A stretch of DNA of 64,000 bases, from the NCBI GenBank assembly GCA_016719055.1, contig JADKAW010000007.1, positions 129,754 to 193,753 of the forward strand. The letters are read 5' to 3'. Origin of the DNA: Candidatus Rhodoferax mariagerensis (lineage in GTDB: Bacteria > Pseudomonadota > Gammaproteobacteria > Burkholderiales > Burkholderiaceae_C). The notes beneath the pieces are model-generated. The model was not told where the DNA came from and searched no databases. It saw only the letters and a program-made list of their open reading frames with translations. The translations under genes were made by a program, and so were the position numbers. Shown piece after piece: positions 55,372 through 63,823 of the stretch (position 1 is its first letter; every line of letters begins with the position of its first letter).

Positions 55372-56132
55372 AGGCTCGATTGGAGGGCGTGACGCAGGCT
55401 GTTGTCGATGCATCTGCAGAGTTCGATGACGCAGCTACACACACTCGACTGCATCAGATCGCGCCCCAGGATTTGGTTGGAGGGGTAGTAACCCGAGCCG
55501 AGATGGAGGCCGTCTACACACAACGGATGGCAAAAAAGGGAGCGCCAGGGCGAGACATCTACGATGCGCTGTTTACTTCTTCGCCCCATGGAAAATGTCC
55601 ACTCTGCGGACACCGTACAGTGTCGACGCTTGATCATTATCTTCCCAAAGCCCATTATCCAGCACTCGCAGTGGCACCACTGAACCTTGTGCCTGCGTGC
55701 AGCGACTGCAACAAGTCAAAGCTTGCAAGTGTTCCGGCACATGCCAACGAAGAACCCTTGCACCCCTACTTCGACGACATCGATGGTGATCTGTGGTTAG
55801 TTGCAGAAGTGGTCTATGTGCGTCCAGCCGCGCTGCGGTTTTCTGTTGACGCACCTACACATTGGAGTGCTTTACTTAAGTCGCGTGTTGAATGGCATTT
55901 TCGGACGCTCGGACTTGGGCGTCTGTACTCGACAGAGGCTGCTGACGAACTGCTGAATATCCGTCATCAACTTCACGCGTTGCACCAGAGTGGTGGCGCT
56001 GCGCTTGTTCAGATCGAATTACAGGAGCGTGCTGAAAGCTGTCGACAAGCTCGAAGGAACGGTTGGCGCACTGCGACGTACCAAGCATTCGCATATAGTG
56101 ACTTGTTTTGCGACGGCGGGTTCCAAGAGTAG
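55329..56132 (+). CDS. HNH endonuclease
   Basis: A 267-residue protein. The HNH core is CPLCGHRTVSTLDHYLPKAHYP followed by NLVPACSDCNKSK, with both zinc CxxC pairs and the DH catalytic pair. This type resembles PtuB-like nucleases, which normally work with an ATPase (Septu), but no ATPase gene is next to it. GTG 55329 lies inside the AbiJ-like gene. The two overlapping genes may form one unit. Confidence 0.85.
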   Translation: MFSVCISRVRNAQLKARLEGVTQAVVDASAEFDDAATHTRLHQIAPQDLVGGVVTRAEMEAVYTQRMAKKGAPGRDIYDALFTSSPHGKCPLCGHRTVSTLDHYLPKAHYPALAVAPLNLVPACSDCNKSKLASVPAHANEEPLHPYFDDIDGDLWLVAEVVYVRPAALRFSVDAPTHWSALLKSRVEWHFRTLGLGRLYSTEAADELLNIRHQLHALHQSGGAALVQIELQERAESCRQARRNGWRTATYQAFAYSDLFCDGGFQE

Positions 56133-56512
56133 AGAATATTCTTTGTGAATGTTGACAATTGATGGGTTACCTTCAGCAGGCTGGAGCATCAGAATATCTT
56201 TTCTGTTGCCGCTGCGGAAATCCGAATAGACGAAATCCTGCTTTGCCCTTTGATTTGTATTGGCGATTCGTACCTCGTTCGAACCGCCAAGACAATGGGC
56301 ATCTGGAAAATTCAGATGCTTTCAAGTAGCGAAGAAACACCGTCGTGGCATCGGAGTGACGCGTCGCCTTGGCCTGCAAGATTGGTTTCGTACCGAAATA
56401 GCCCGGGGGCCAGGCCCTTTGCTTGTGGCAATTCCCATTATGACGCACCTCATCAAACTGACCAGTTGAAATACGATAAATGACGGGTACCCTGAATTTT
56501 CAGGAGGCTCGC
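56133..56512. other. gene-free stretch before the ICE remnant
   Basis: Frames on both strands are short, poorly composed and show no family features. Nothing is supported here beyond the ribosome binding site CAGGAGG at its right end. Confidence 0.4.
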
Positions 56513-56827
56513 ATGCGTAAAACCCTTTTTGTCATTTTCATCCTACTTGGCTCGGCGGCAGGCTTTTTTTTCGCTCTCAACGAGAGTACGGGCCTAAAGA
56601 TGATTCAAAGTTTCATCGGCGCCGTGGTGGGGGCGGCAATCGGCGGTGCGATCGTAGGAATTGGCCGTCGCCACAGTCGGTCCCGCGCCCAATGCAACGA
56701 GACAGATGGGCTTGCAGCCGTACAGGACGAACAAGCACGCAATTACTGGCTGGACCGGGGAAGGCTAACCGCAGCACCGGGTCTACCGCACCCCGACGAC
56801 ATCGACCCGCACAGCCACGAATCGTGA
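56513..56827 (+). CDS. small membrane protein, ICE-associated
   Basis: A 104-residue protein with two hydrophobic segments (about residues 3-20 and 29-50, the second Gly/Ala-rich: GAVVGAAIGGAIVGIG) and a polar, acidic C-terminus (PHPDDIDPHSHE). ATG 56513 follows CAGGAGGCTCGC. It is convergent with the TraG fragment, and the two genes touch. Function unknown; it is likely cargo or accessory of the former conjugative element. Confidence 0.65.
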   Translation: MRKTLFVIFILLGSAAGFFFALNESTGLKMIQSFIGAVVGAAIGGAIVGIGRRHSRSRAQCNETDGLAAVQDEQARNYWLDRGRLTAAPGLPHPDDIDPHSHES

Positions 56828-57346
56828 TTACTTGTCGCGCTTGAGCAGGCTCTTCACCGCATCCTTGGCTGCATCAAGTGTCGCGTCGGCATCGCCAGCC
56901 ACCTGCTTTTCAGTCTGCACAAACAGCGATTTCCCGGACTTGAGCGTGCCGCCAGCCCCTGTCAGCGTGCTGAAACGCGCCGGATTGGGGGTTGCCATCA
57001 GCGGCCAGACATCGCCGGAACTGGAGAAGGTCGCAGGATCCAACGTGCCGTCGACCAGGTCGTAGGTCGTGCAGTTGTGGATGAAGTTGATGAGGTCGGT
57101 CCGAAAGCCCGGATCGGGGAACACCACGTTGCCGGTCTCCCGGATCAGCCGGTTGCCGAACATCAGGCCGTTCTGCTGGTAGCTCAGTTCCGAAGGAAGC
57201 GCCCCAGGCCCCGGGATCACCTGGAAGGCGGTCTCAAACAGACCGGTCAAGGTGTGGCCGATGGTGCTGGTGAGGCTTCCCAGTGCTGCCACCCCAAAAG
57301 GCACGTTGTCCACGATCTTGACCGCCGAGCCCCCGGTCTTGTCCAC
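56828..57346 (-). pseudogene. TraG N-terminal-domain fragment of an integrative conjugative element
   Basis: About 172 codons match the TraG N-terminal region of ICE mating-pair proteins (VDNVPFGVAALGSLTSTIGH, PGALPSELSYQQNGLMFGNR, FINCT-like FIHNCTTYDL). The full protein exceeds 400 residues; the front half is missing and the end appears truncated (TEKQVAGDADATLDAAKDAV then a basic tail). It is joined to another ICE gene start at about 57350 in a different frame. Confidence 0.8.
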
Positions 57347-57349
57347 GAT

Positions 57350-57593
57350 GCCGACCGTCGGCGCGGATCAATGGTGGCCACCAATTGCGGGCTGCCGTTT
57401 CTGCGGTGCCGCTGAGCACACGCCAGTTGGCACGCTGGCGCGGAGGTTCAGCTGATTCTTCGGCAAGACTTTCCGGCGTGGTGGAGGTCAGATCAGAAGC
57501 AGGCGATTCGGTTTCGATGACAAGAGCTGCGGACTCGGACGGCTCCGGATTGAACCCGGGTAGCCAGAGGGAAGGCGCGGTATAGCGTGCCAT
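57350..57593 (-). pseudogene. N-terminal fragment of an ICE gene
   Basis: Starts MARYTAPSLWLPGFNPEPSE and runs to ANWRVLSGTAETAARNWWPP. GGAG precedes the ATG, and the leader (57600-57690) is of ICE type. The start reminds me of large helicase/methylase-like ICE proteins, but this is weak. After about 80 codons the sequence passes into the TraG fragment, so an internal deletion fused the two genes. Confidence 0.55.
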
Positions 57594-57938
57594 GGGTGTG
57601 TTCTCCAAAAAAATGGGGAACACAGCCACCCACTGGGGAGGCGTGCTCCCCGGGTGGGATTGAATGCGAGGGTCAGGAATGACCCCGTGTGTGAACGTGA
57701 GCACGCCGGGCTTCGGGAGAAGCGGGCGGGCTCAATGGGCTATGGAAAAATGAAACGGCCTGCCGTCAGACGACAGCAAGCGGATGTCTCAAGTGGGGCA
57801 AAAACCCAGGTGCCAATGTCAGCCGCAGGGTGCAGCGCCAATAGGGAAGGCGGGTAACGACCGCAACGCCTGAGCAGACTCGGGGGCGCTCCGACGAGCG
57901 CGCTTTGGCCGAGGCCAAGATGCGGGATCAGTGTGCCT
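57594..57938. other. ICE-type leader region
   Basis: A strong hairpin (CCCACTGGGGAG / CTCCCCGGGTGGG, 57629-57658) sits just upstream of the ICE gene start. The remainder shows no supported gene; plus-strand frames are short and of poor composition. Confidence 0.5.
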
Positions 57939-58271
57939 TCATTGAAAGGGGTGCGCGAGCGTTTGGGCGAATCGCCAGCAAAAATGCCAAGAAATGCGGA
58001 GCACTTCCGGTGGTAATTGCATGGCTGGGATGTTCAGGCTGCTTTGCAGGAGCTGGGGTGATTCAAAGAAAGAATCGAAGGATTCGTCATTCTTGAAGCG
58101 TAGCAGGATGGCATCGCGACGGTCGATAGATCCATTGATGACCAGGCGCTCCAGCATCTCGATGACCAATAATCCGGACGCATCGTCAGTACGGGTCTCT
58201 TTTTTTAGGTGGACCAATTTGGTCAAGGCGCCAATTGTCAAAACAGCTCGCTCAGTATTGTCCAGTGCCAT
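57939..58271 (-). CDS. hypothetical protein
   Basis: A 110-residue frame: MALDNTERAVLTIGALTKLV, then LLVIEMLERLVINGSIDRRD and FESPQLLQSSLNIPAMQLPP. The composition is ordinary and mostly helical, with no known motif. It overlaps the end of a small upstream frame on the same strand by 34 bp. Probably a mobile-element cargo gene. Confidence 0.5.
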   Translation of the reverse strand: MALDNTERAVLTIGALTKLVHLKKETRTDDASGLLVIEMLERLVINGSIDRRDAILLRFKNDESFDSFFESPQLLQSSLNIPAMQLPPEVLRISWHFCWRFAQTLAHPFQ

Positions 58272-58390
58272 AGTTCCTCTTTGTCGTTGTTTTTCGCCTG
58301 GATTTCTTTGAGTTGAAGCCAGGGCGTTGGGGTCGTCTGATCCACCGATTTTGCGTATGCATGCAAGGACATCAAACTCTCGTTTACCAT
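58238..58390 (-). CDS. possible small protein
   Basis: 50 codons (MVNESLMSLHAYAKSVDQTT ... ELWHWTILSELF) upstream of and overlapping the previous gene. It also lies opposite the upstream extension of a zinc-ribbon frame. Weak support: acceptable composition and coupling only. Confidence 0.3.
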   Translation of the reverse strand: MVNESLMSLHAYAKSVDQTTPTPWLQLKEIQAKNNDKEELWHWTILSELF

Positions 58391-58396
58391 GGCAGC

Positions 58397-58600
58397 TTGA
58401 ACCCAATCAACAAATGCCACGCCTGTGGCTCGACCACCTATAGCCAAGTCATCCAACGCAATGCATTGGGGGCAATGAGCCATTCGGGCGGGTATCGGTG
58501 TACCGGTTGCAAACGGCTGTTCAACAACATCAGCGAGTGGCGCGATGGGAACCAAAACTCCGTACAGACGGCTGAACGGAGTGCCGCCAAAACATCGTAA
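58397..58600 (+). CDS. small zinc-ribbon protein
   Basis: About 67 residues from TTG 58397 (LNPINKCHACGSTTYSQVIQ ... GGYRCTGCKRLFNNISEWRD). Two CxxC pairs 23 residues apart form a zinc ribbon with an aromatic residue after the second pair. An in-frame extension to 58313 exists. A 50-codon gene starts one base after its stop. Function unknown; such ribbons often bind nucleic acid. Confidence 0.6.
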   Translation: MNPINKCHACGSTTYSQVIQRNALGAMSHSGGYRCTGCKRLFNNISEWRDGNQNSVQTAERSAAKTS

Positions 58601-58753
58601 ATGGCATACGAAAGCTCCATAACCAATATGTCGCTCAAGGACAAAGTCCGCTTTAAAGAAGAGCGCTTGTTCATGCTCACGCCTGCAGATAGAAAGCGAC
58701 TGGAGACTGAGTGGGTGTCGTCCAGGGTTACTGGAGTTTCACGAGAAAGCTGA
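58601..58753 (+). CDS. small charged protein
   Basis: 50 residues (MAYESSITNMSLKDKVRFKE ... LTPADRKRLETEWVSSR). It follows the zinc-ribbon stop with no gap, has an amphipathic, charged composition and is probably coupled to it. No family recognised. Confidence 0.4.
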   Translation: MAYESSITNMSLKDKVRFKEERLFMLTPADRKRLETEWVSSRVTGVSRES

Positions 58754-59041
58754 CGGTCTATTTACCGGAGGTAAGTAGCAGGTCGGAGCTGCGCATTCTC
58801 AGCATCGATTCGCGGCAACTTGAGCATGTTGTGGGGCCAATTTGGCATTGGCGGCAACACTCAGAGGTGAATTTTCAGGCGTATGGGGTGGCCGGACCGT
58901 CATCGGCAAAATTGGCTTGAATGAGTGAATTCCGGATCGGAAGCAATGGGCCGCAACGGCTGACGCATTTGTTTGCCATTTTGGTCAGGCCAGCTTTCAG
59001 ACTGGCCTGGACCGAGTCACATTGATAAGAATGGCAAATTC
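58754..59041. other. gene-free stretch
   Basis: Contains the inverted repeat CAGGCCAG/CTGGCCTG (58986-59009) close to the end of the histone-like gene. It may act as its terminator, although no T tract follows. No gene is supported. Confidence 0.4.
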
Positions 59042-59440
59042 TTATTTCTTCTTTGCAGCAGCTTTGACGGCTTTGGCGGGAGCAGGTGCTGCGGTCTTGA
59101 CGGGAGTCTTCGCGGCTGCCTTGGGTGCTGCTTTCGCTTTTGGGGCGACAGGTGCTACCGTGGGTGTTGCCGCAGGCGAGGGGGTGGGTGCCACTTTGAG
59201 TGCAGTGCGCTGATCACGCAAAGCATTGATTTCTGACGAGAGCTTGTTTTTGCGTTCGGTCAGCTTGGCAATGTTGGCGGTGATCCGGGCAATGGCCTGA
59301 GCGGTCTTGGAGACCACAGGTTTCTTGGCTGGGGTCTTGGTTGCCGGTGCTTTGGATACAGGTATGGCGGCCTTTGCCGGGGTCGCTTTTTTGGTTTGGG
59401 GTGCTGCAGCTTTGGGAGCCGCTTTCTTCGCAGTTGCCAT
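59042..59440 (-). CDS. histone H1-like nucleoid protein
   Basis: A 132-residue protein made of Lys-Ala-Pro repeats at both ends (ATAKKAAPKAAAPQTKKATP; the tail ends KAVKAAAKKK) around a short helical centre (QAIARITANIAKLTERKNKL). This tripartite form is that of bacterial H1-like proteins, expected to bind DNA without sequence preference. No neighbours are linked to it. Confidence 0.8.
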   Translation of the reverse strand: MATAKKAAPKAAAPQTKKATPAKAAIPVSKAPATKTPAKKPVVSKTAQAIARITANIAKLTERKNKLSSEINALRDQRTALKVAPTPSPAATPTVAPVAPKAKAAPKAAAKTPVKTAAPAPAKAVKAAAKKK

Positions 59441-59642
59441 GTTCAGTTGGTCCTTTGTTATTGACCTGGCTTGGAAATTTGCCAGTGGCGTATTGTCATC
59501 AATATTTCATGGATGTCCTATAGGCTGTTTTGGCTCGTGAGCAGAGTTCGGCGAGGACAAGCCGAACATCTCGGTCTATGTTCATGGACCAGCCTCAAAA
59601 CGCTTCAGCGAGACAGTTTCGGTTCGTGCCACGTCAGCGAAC

Positions 59643-61127
59643 TCATCGCTCTTTTGTATCGATGATTTCAGGACTAATTCTTGGCGCCTCCCGAAGTCGC
59701 CAGGAGGCGAACAGGGCCAGCGCGCAAATGGCAGACAACATCATGAATGACTCATTGAAAGCCGCCAGCCTTGCTGGACTGCTCGCCCCTTGAGTCAGAG
59801 AGACGCCATGTGCGGACAGACGCCATTCGAGCACGATGCCACACAGACTGACACCAATGGCACCACCGAGCATGCGCAGAAAATTGATGGAGCTCGAACC
59901 TTGGGGGAGTAGGCCTTTCTCCAGCGGCCTCAACGCCCCCAAGTTAAGTGACGGCAAAATAAATCCAAGCCCAATGCGCCCCACAATGGCCCACAACACC
60001 AAGACCCATACCGCAGAGGTCAGAGTCACTGTCATCATCAATGCAAATGACAACGCCAGCAGGGTAAGTCCGACGCTCACCAGTAGGTGGGTCGGCTGGT
60101 GATCGGCCAGTCTGCCGACCAGCACTATCGTTAGGGCTAGCACCAGACCGGCGGGTAACAAAATGCTGCCAACATACGACGCTGACAAACCCAGACCCAA
60201 CTGCATATAGATCGGCAACAGGTAGGTCGAGCCAAACAAGGCAGTGCCATAAATAAACGCGACGATGCTGGCCATGACGAACTGGCGATAGCCAAACAGA
60301 CGCAAGTTCATCAATGGCTCCTGGCGTTGACGCACCATGCGCTTCTGCCACCAGACAAAGATCACCAAACCAAGGACGGCGCAACCAAGCAAGCCGACAG
60401 CTTCGGCGATGGCGTCCCCATGCAGCATCACCATGCCGTTGAGCAGGCATAGGGTACCGACACTGGCCAGTAACAAACCACGCCAGTCCAAGGTGGCGTT
60501 GCTGGAATTCGCCGCCACACCGCCGGGCGCAGTCACAGGCACAAAACGCATTGCCATCCAGAGTGAGACCACGCAAAAGGGAACGACCATTAAGAAAATG
60601 GACCGCCAGCCAAACAGATCCACCAGTACGCCACCAATGCTGGGCCCAAGGGCGGGTGCCAACACCACACCCATGCCGAAAATGCCGCTGGCTCGCCCCT
60701 GTTCGTGCGGATCAAAAGCGCGCATGATGATGATGGCTGGAATTGGCTGCACCACACCCGCAGCCAGCCCTTCAGCCACGCGTGCGGCCAAGACCAGTGA
60801 GAAGGTGTTGGACAGCCCTCCACAAATACCGCCCACCATCAGCAAAACCATGGTGCTCATGTAGGTGCGGCGATAACCGTAGCGCGAGAGCAACCACGGC
60901 GTGGTGAGCATGGAAACCGTCATGGCGACCATGAAGCCGGATGTCACCCACTGAGCCCGAGCCTGATTCAGGACGAAGTGCTTGCTCATATCGGGAATGG
61001 CCACATTGACAATGGTTGACGACATCACCGATGCCATGACACCGACCATGACCGACAGCAGCAAAAGCCAGCGATGCCTGGCGCCGTAACGCGAGCGCAT
61101 TTCTTCAAGAGTGGACGGTCGATTCAT
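59643..61127 (-). CDS. DHA2-family multidrug efflux transporter
   Basis: A 494-residue major-facilitator protein with about 14 membrane helices. It has the drug:H+ antiporter signature near the start (MSSTIVNVAIPDM, WVTSGFMVAMTVSMLTTPWL) and the motif-C region GMGVVLAPALGPSIGGVLVD. The ATG 61127 is used over an upstream one at 61148. No adjacent membrane-fusion (EmrA) gene is seen. The neighbouring metallophosphoesterase is 88 bp upstream on the same strand. Confidence 0.92.
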   Translation of the reverse strand: MNRPSTLEEMRSRYGARHRWLLLLSVMVGVMASVMSSTIVNVAIPDMSKHFVLNQARAQWVTSGFMVAMTVSMLTTPWLLSRYGYRRTYMSTMVLLMVGGICGGLSNTFSLVLAARVAEGLAAGVVQPIPAIIIMRAFDPHEQGRASGIFGMGVVLAPALGPSIGGVLVDLFGWRSIFLMVVPFCVVSLWMAMRFVPVTAPGGVAANSSNATLDWRGLLLASVGTLCLLNGMVMLHGDAIAEAVGLLGCAVLGLVIFVWWQKRMVRQRQEPLMNLRLFGYRQFVMASIVAFIYGTALFGSTYLLPIYMQLGLGLSASYVGSILLPAGLVLALTIVLVGRLADHQPTHLLVSVGLTLLALSFALMMTVTLTSAVWVLVLWAIVGRIGLGFILPSLNLGALRPLEKGLLPQGSSSINFLRMLGGAIGVSLCGIVLEWRLSAHGVSLTQGASSPARLAAFNESFMMLSAICALALFASWRLREAPRISPEIIDTKER

Positions 61128-61214
61128 GTGGGCGATATTTTGAGGCAAACATGAAATCGTCCACGTCCGGGCGGGAATTGATCATGCCATGGCAGGCCAT
61201 GCCATTGACGTCTC

Positions 61215-62390
61215 TCAAGCCCGAACCAATCGCAGCAAGGTGATCTCCGATGGTGCACCAAAACGCTTGGGCGGACCCCAATACCCTGTTCCTCGGCTGG
61301 TGTAGACCCAAAGGGACTGCAACCGATGCAGTCCTGCCGTAAAAGGTTGTTGCCATTTGACGAAGTGGTTCCACGGCCAAAATTGTCCGCCGTGCGTGTG
61401 GCCGGAAAGTTGCAGATCAAATCCGGCCTTCAGGGCCGCAGAGGCACTACGGGGCTGATGCGCCAACAGCAGCCGAAACATGGCGTCATCTGGCGCACCG
61501 ACCATCGCCCGGGCAGGGTCGCTGCGATGGCTCTCATCAAAGTGATGGGCGCTGAAGTCGGCAACACCGGCCACCACCATCATGGCCGGCTCAGGGTCTT
61601 GCGAGTCCATATGGTGATGAATCACCACATGCTCATTCATCAATACGTGAATCCCCAGTCCCCGCAGGGTATCAATCCACTCATGTGCCCCGGAGTAGTA
61701 CTCATGGTTGCCGGTGACAAAGAAGGTGCCATGTGTGGAAGTCAAGGTTGTCAGCGGGGATACATCTTTGCGCAACTCGGCAACGCTGCCATCCACCAAG
61801 TCACCCGTGATGGCCACCAGGTCGGCAGACAGACTGTTGACTCTTTCCACAATGCGTTTCAAATACGCACCCTTGATGGTGGGCCCCAGATGAATGTCAC
61901 TGATCTGCACCATCCGAAAGCCTTGCAGGGCGGCGGGCAGGTTGGCAATCGGTACATCGACTCTCACCACCGCAGCAGTCCGGCGGGCATTGGAGAATCC
62001 CCACAGCGTCACCAGCAGACCCAGCACTGGCACCATTAGCGCTGTATCGGCGCGAAAGTTCGCCAGTGCGGCTAATGGAGACACCGAAGGCCAAAACCAA
62101 TGCAAACCCTGGGCTGCCAACAGAGTGACCTCCCGAAGCAAAGCAAATACAAACAAGGAGGAGCCGAGCCCCATGCACAGCAGTCCCATCCAGGTCAGGA
62201 CATTGGATAACACCGGTGTAGTGATACGCCTTGCCAGCAAACCCATCGGCAGCAGCAGCGCCGATAACAACAGCAATACCCACAGGGCTGCGCCCAGTAT
62301 TGGGTGAACGGCGCTTAGATCGGGTGCAACCGTCCAGCCGACAAAGGCGTGCAACAGCAGAGAAGTCAGAAACAGGGGGAGGATGGACAT
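61215..62390 (-). CDS. membrane-bound metallophosphoesterase, YkuE-like
   Basis: About 391 residues from ATG 62390 (a TTG at 62417 is possible). Four hydrophobic segments occupy the first 140 residues. A calcineurin-like domain follows with DIHLG, GDLVDG, GNHEYY, the HQP segment and SGHTHGGQ, so the binuclear metal site is complete. Relatives act on membrane lipid or UDP-sugar phosphoesters; the substrate here is unknown. Confidence 0.9.
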   Translation of the reverse strand: MSILPLFLTSLLLHAFVGWTVAPDLSAVHPILGAALWVLLLLSALLLPMGLLARRITTPVLSNVLTWMGLLCMGLGSSLFVFALLREVTLLAAQGLHWFWPSVSPLAALANFRADTALMVPVLGLLVTLWGFSNARRTAAVVRVDVPIANLPAALQGFRMVQISDIHLGPTIKGAYLKRIVERVNSLSADLVAITGDLVDGSVAELRKDVSPLTTLTSTHGTFFVTGNHEYYSGAHEWIDTLRGLGIHVLMNEHVVIHHHMDSQDPEPAMMVVAGVADFSAHHFDESHRSDPARAMVGAPDDAMFRLLLAHQPRSASAALKAGFDLQLSGHTHGGQFWPWNHFVKWQQPFTAGLHRLQSLWVYTSRGTGYWGPPKRFGAPSEITLLRLVRA

Positions 62391-62599
62391 GCAGATAGGC
62401 GCAAAGGCAACAGCCAAGGCGCAGTAGCTTCAATCGAGCTACATGGTGCCGTTTGGGATGGCTTCAAGACAAGTGGCTTGAGGTCAGTCGAGAAATCAAT
62501 ATTGCAACTGCTGGGTTTCGTCATGGAATCAGGTGAGCCGCTAACCGCCCTGATTTGTTCAGGGTGTCAAATCACACCAGATTTCAACCAAGGATCATC

Positions 62600-62902
62600 A
62601 TGAACCTCAACATTCAAATGCCTGCTCCGTGTGGCGAAGCGCTCAAAGCTGCGCGGATAAAGGTGGGCCTGAGTCAGGTCGAAGCTGCTGCCTTGATGGG
62701 TTACCCCGTGCAGTCAGGCAGTCGGGGAGGGCTGCAATCGCGTACCTGGCAGGCGCTGGAAAGTGCCAGTGATCCCCGAAACATGCCTGGCCCCATCTTT
62801 GCGATGTTCTTACTGCTCACCGAAAGTCATCCGAAGTTTGCCTTGGTTAAGAGGGATACTGCGATTGAATCTGTCCCTGTTCAGTTGCAAAGCATGACGT
62901 GA
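62600..62902 (+). CDS. small XRE-like helix-turn-helix protein
   Basis: A 100-residue protein: CGEALKAARIKVGLSQVEAA is the start of an XRE-type domain, though the second helix is lengthened by YPVQSGSRGG before RTWQALES. ATG 62600 follows AAGGATCATC. No partner gene is adjacent. Its target is unknown. Confidence 0.65.
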   Translation: MNLNIQMPAPCGEALKAARIKVGLSQVEAAALMGYPVQSGSRGGLQSRTWQALESASDPRNMPGPIFAMFLLLTESHPKFALVKRDTAIESVPVQLQSMT

Positions 62903-63005
62903 AAAATCCCATCCCCTTACCCACCGAGTGGATTGGCAGTGGGGCCGTCTGCTTGATGGCCCCAATAGAACCTGGTTGAAACGATGTAACTAAGTCGAGA
63001 CAGCT

Positions 63006-63224
63006 TCAGGGTTTTGATGGTTTCACCCCCACAAAGATTTCACTTCGACCCTGTGCATAGGCATCAGTATTGTCAATAAAGTTGACATCAACGTCAAAGG
63101 CGGCAGCCATCCTCTCGTGTGCAGCTGAAACACCGACCTGATTGTGATAGGTCACCGATGAGCCCAAAGTGAACTCGCAGACCTGAAGGCTGCTGCGGCC
63201 AAGATGTCGGTATTGCGTTTGCAG
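63006..63224 (-). pseudogene. N-terminal remnant of an aldo/keto reductase
   Basis: 72 codons without a normal start: QTQYRHLGRSSLQVCEFTLG then SSVTYHNQVGVSAAHERMAA, DVNFIDNTDAYAQGRSE and a stop. This is the first fifth of a YghZ/Kv-beta-type aldo/keto reductase (LGRSGL.VS.LSLG, FDNAE.Y..G.SE). Several conserved residues are already changed, and the remaining 250 residues are absent. Confidence 0.75.
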
Positions 63225-63383
63225 CCCTGTCGCAGAGTTTTTATTGGCTAAGGCTGCAGCCTAGCGATCTCCCTTTTTCCATACGGAGAATTCGATTTTG
63301 CAGAATGGACTCCCGTGCGTTTGAATACTGACTCTTTGCGCCTGAAATCAGCGCAGCGGGTGTGAGGGTGATAGACTTTTCTT

Positions 63384-63773
63384 ATGACAGCACGCCAAAA
63401 TGAGTTTGCCCAATATTGCTGTGAATTGCTGTCAGCAGCCGGCCCGTGTGTGGCCAAGCGCATGTTCGGTGGCCACGGCATTAGCACCGATGGGTTGACT
63501 ATTGCCATTCTGGCTGACTTGGGTCAGGGCGAAAAGCTCTGGCTCAAGGCCAGTCCTGAGGCCACCGCCCGATTTGAATCCGCAGGATGTGAACGTTTTA
63601 CTTATTTGGTCAAAGGGGTTCCCAAAAGTATGGGGTACTACAGTGCACCAGAAGATGCGATGGAGTCAAGCAATGAAATGGCACCTTGGGCGCGTCTGGC
63701 TTTGGATGCAGCGCTGGCGGCTCGCATACCCAAAAGCCGGAGTACGAAGAGGAGCAAGCTGCAACAGCCTTGA
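63384..63773 (+). CDS. TfoX N-terminal-domain protein
   Basis: A 129-residue protein with a TfoX/Sxy N-terminal domain (VAKRMFGGHGISTDGLTIAI, LWLKASPEATARFESAG, MGYYSAPEDAME) and a short basic tail. It lacks the C-terminal TfoX domain. Full-length TfoX controls natural competence in gamma-proteobacteria; single-domain forms are common and uncharacterised. It is a stand-alone gene. Confidence 0.88.
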   Translation: MTARQNEFAQYCCELLSAAGPCVAKRMFGGHGISTDGLTIAILADLGQGEKLWLKASPEATARFESAGCERFTYLVKGVPKSMGYYSAPEDAMESSNEMAPWARLALDAALAARIPKSRSTKRSKLQQP

Positions 63774-63823
63774 TCTTACTGTGTCATAAACACAGATGCG
63801 GATTTATCGAGTTGCAATGCGGG

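Noticed and set aside
56173..56448. Minus-strand 91-codon frame between the HNH gene and the ICE remnant
   Set aside because: Composition and lack of any motif or ribosome binding site make it indistinguishable from chance.
58986..59009. Inverted repeat as a certain terminator of the histone-like gene
   Set aside because: The stem is good but no U tract follows on the minus strand, so it is mentioned only as a possibility.
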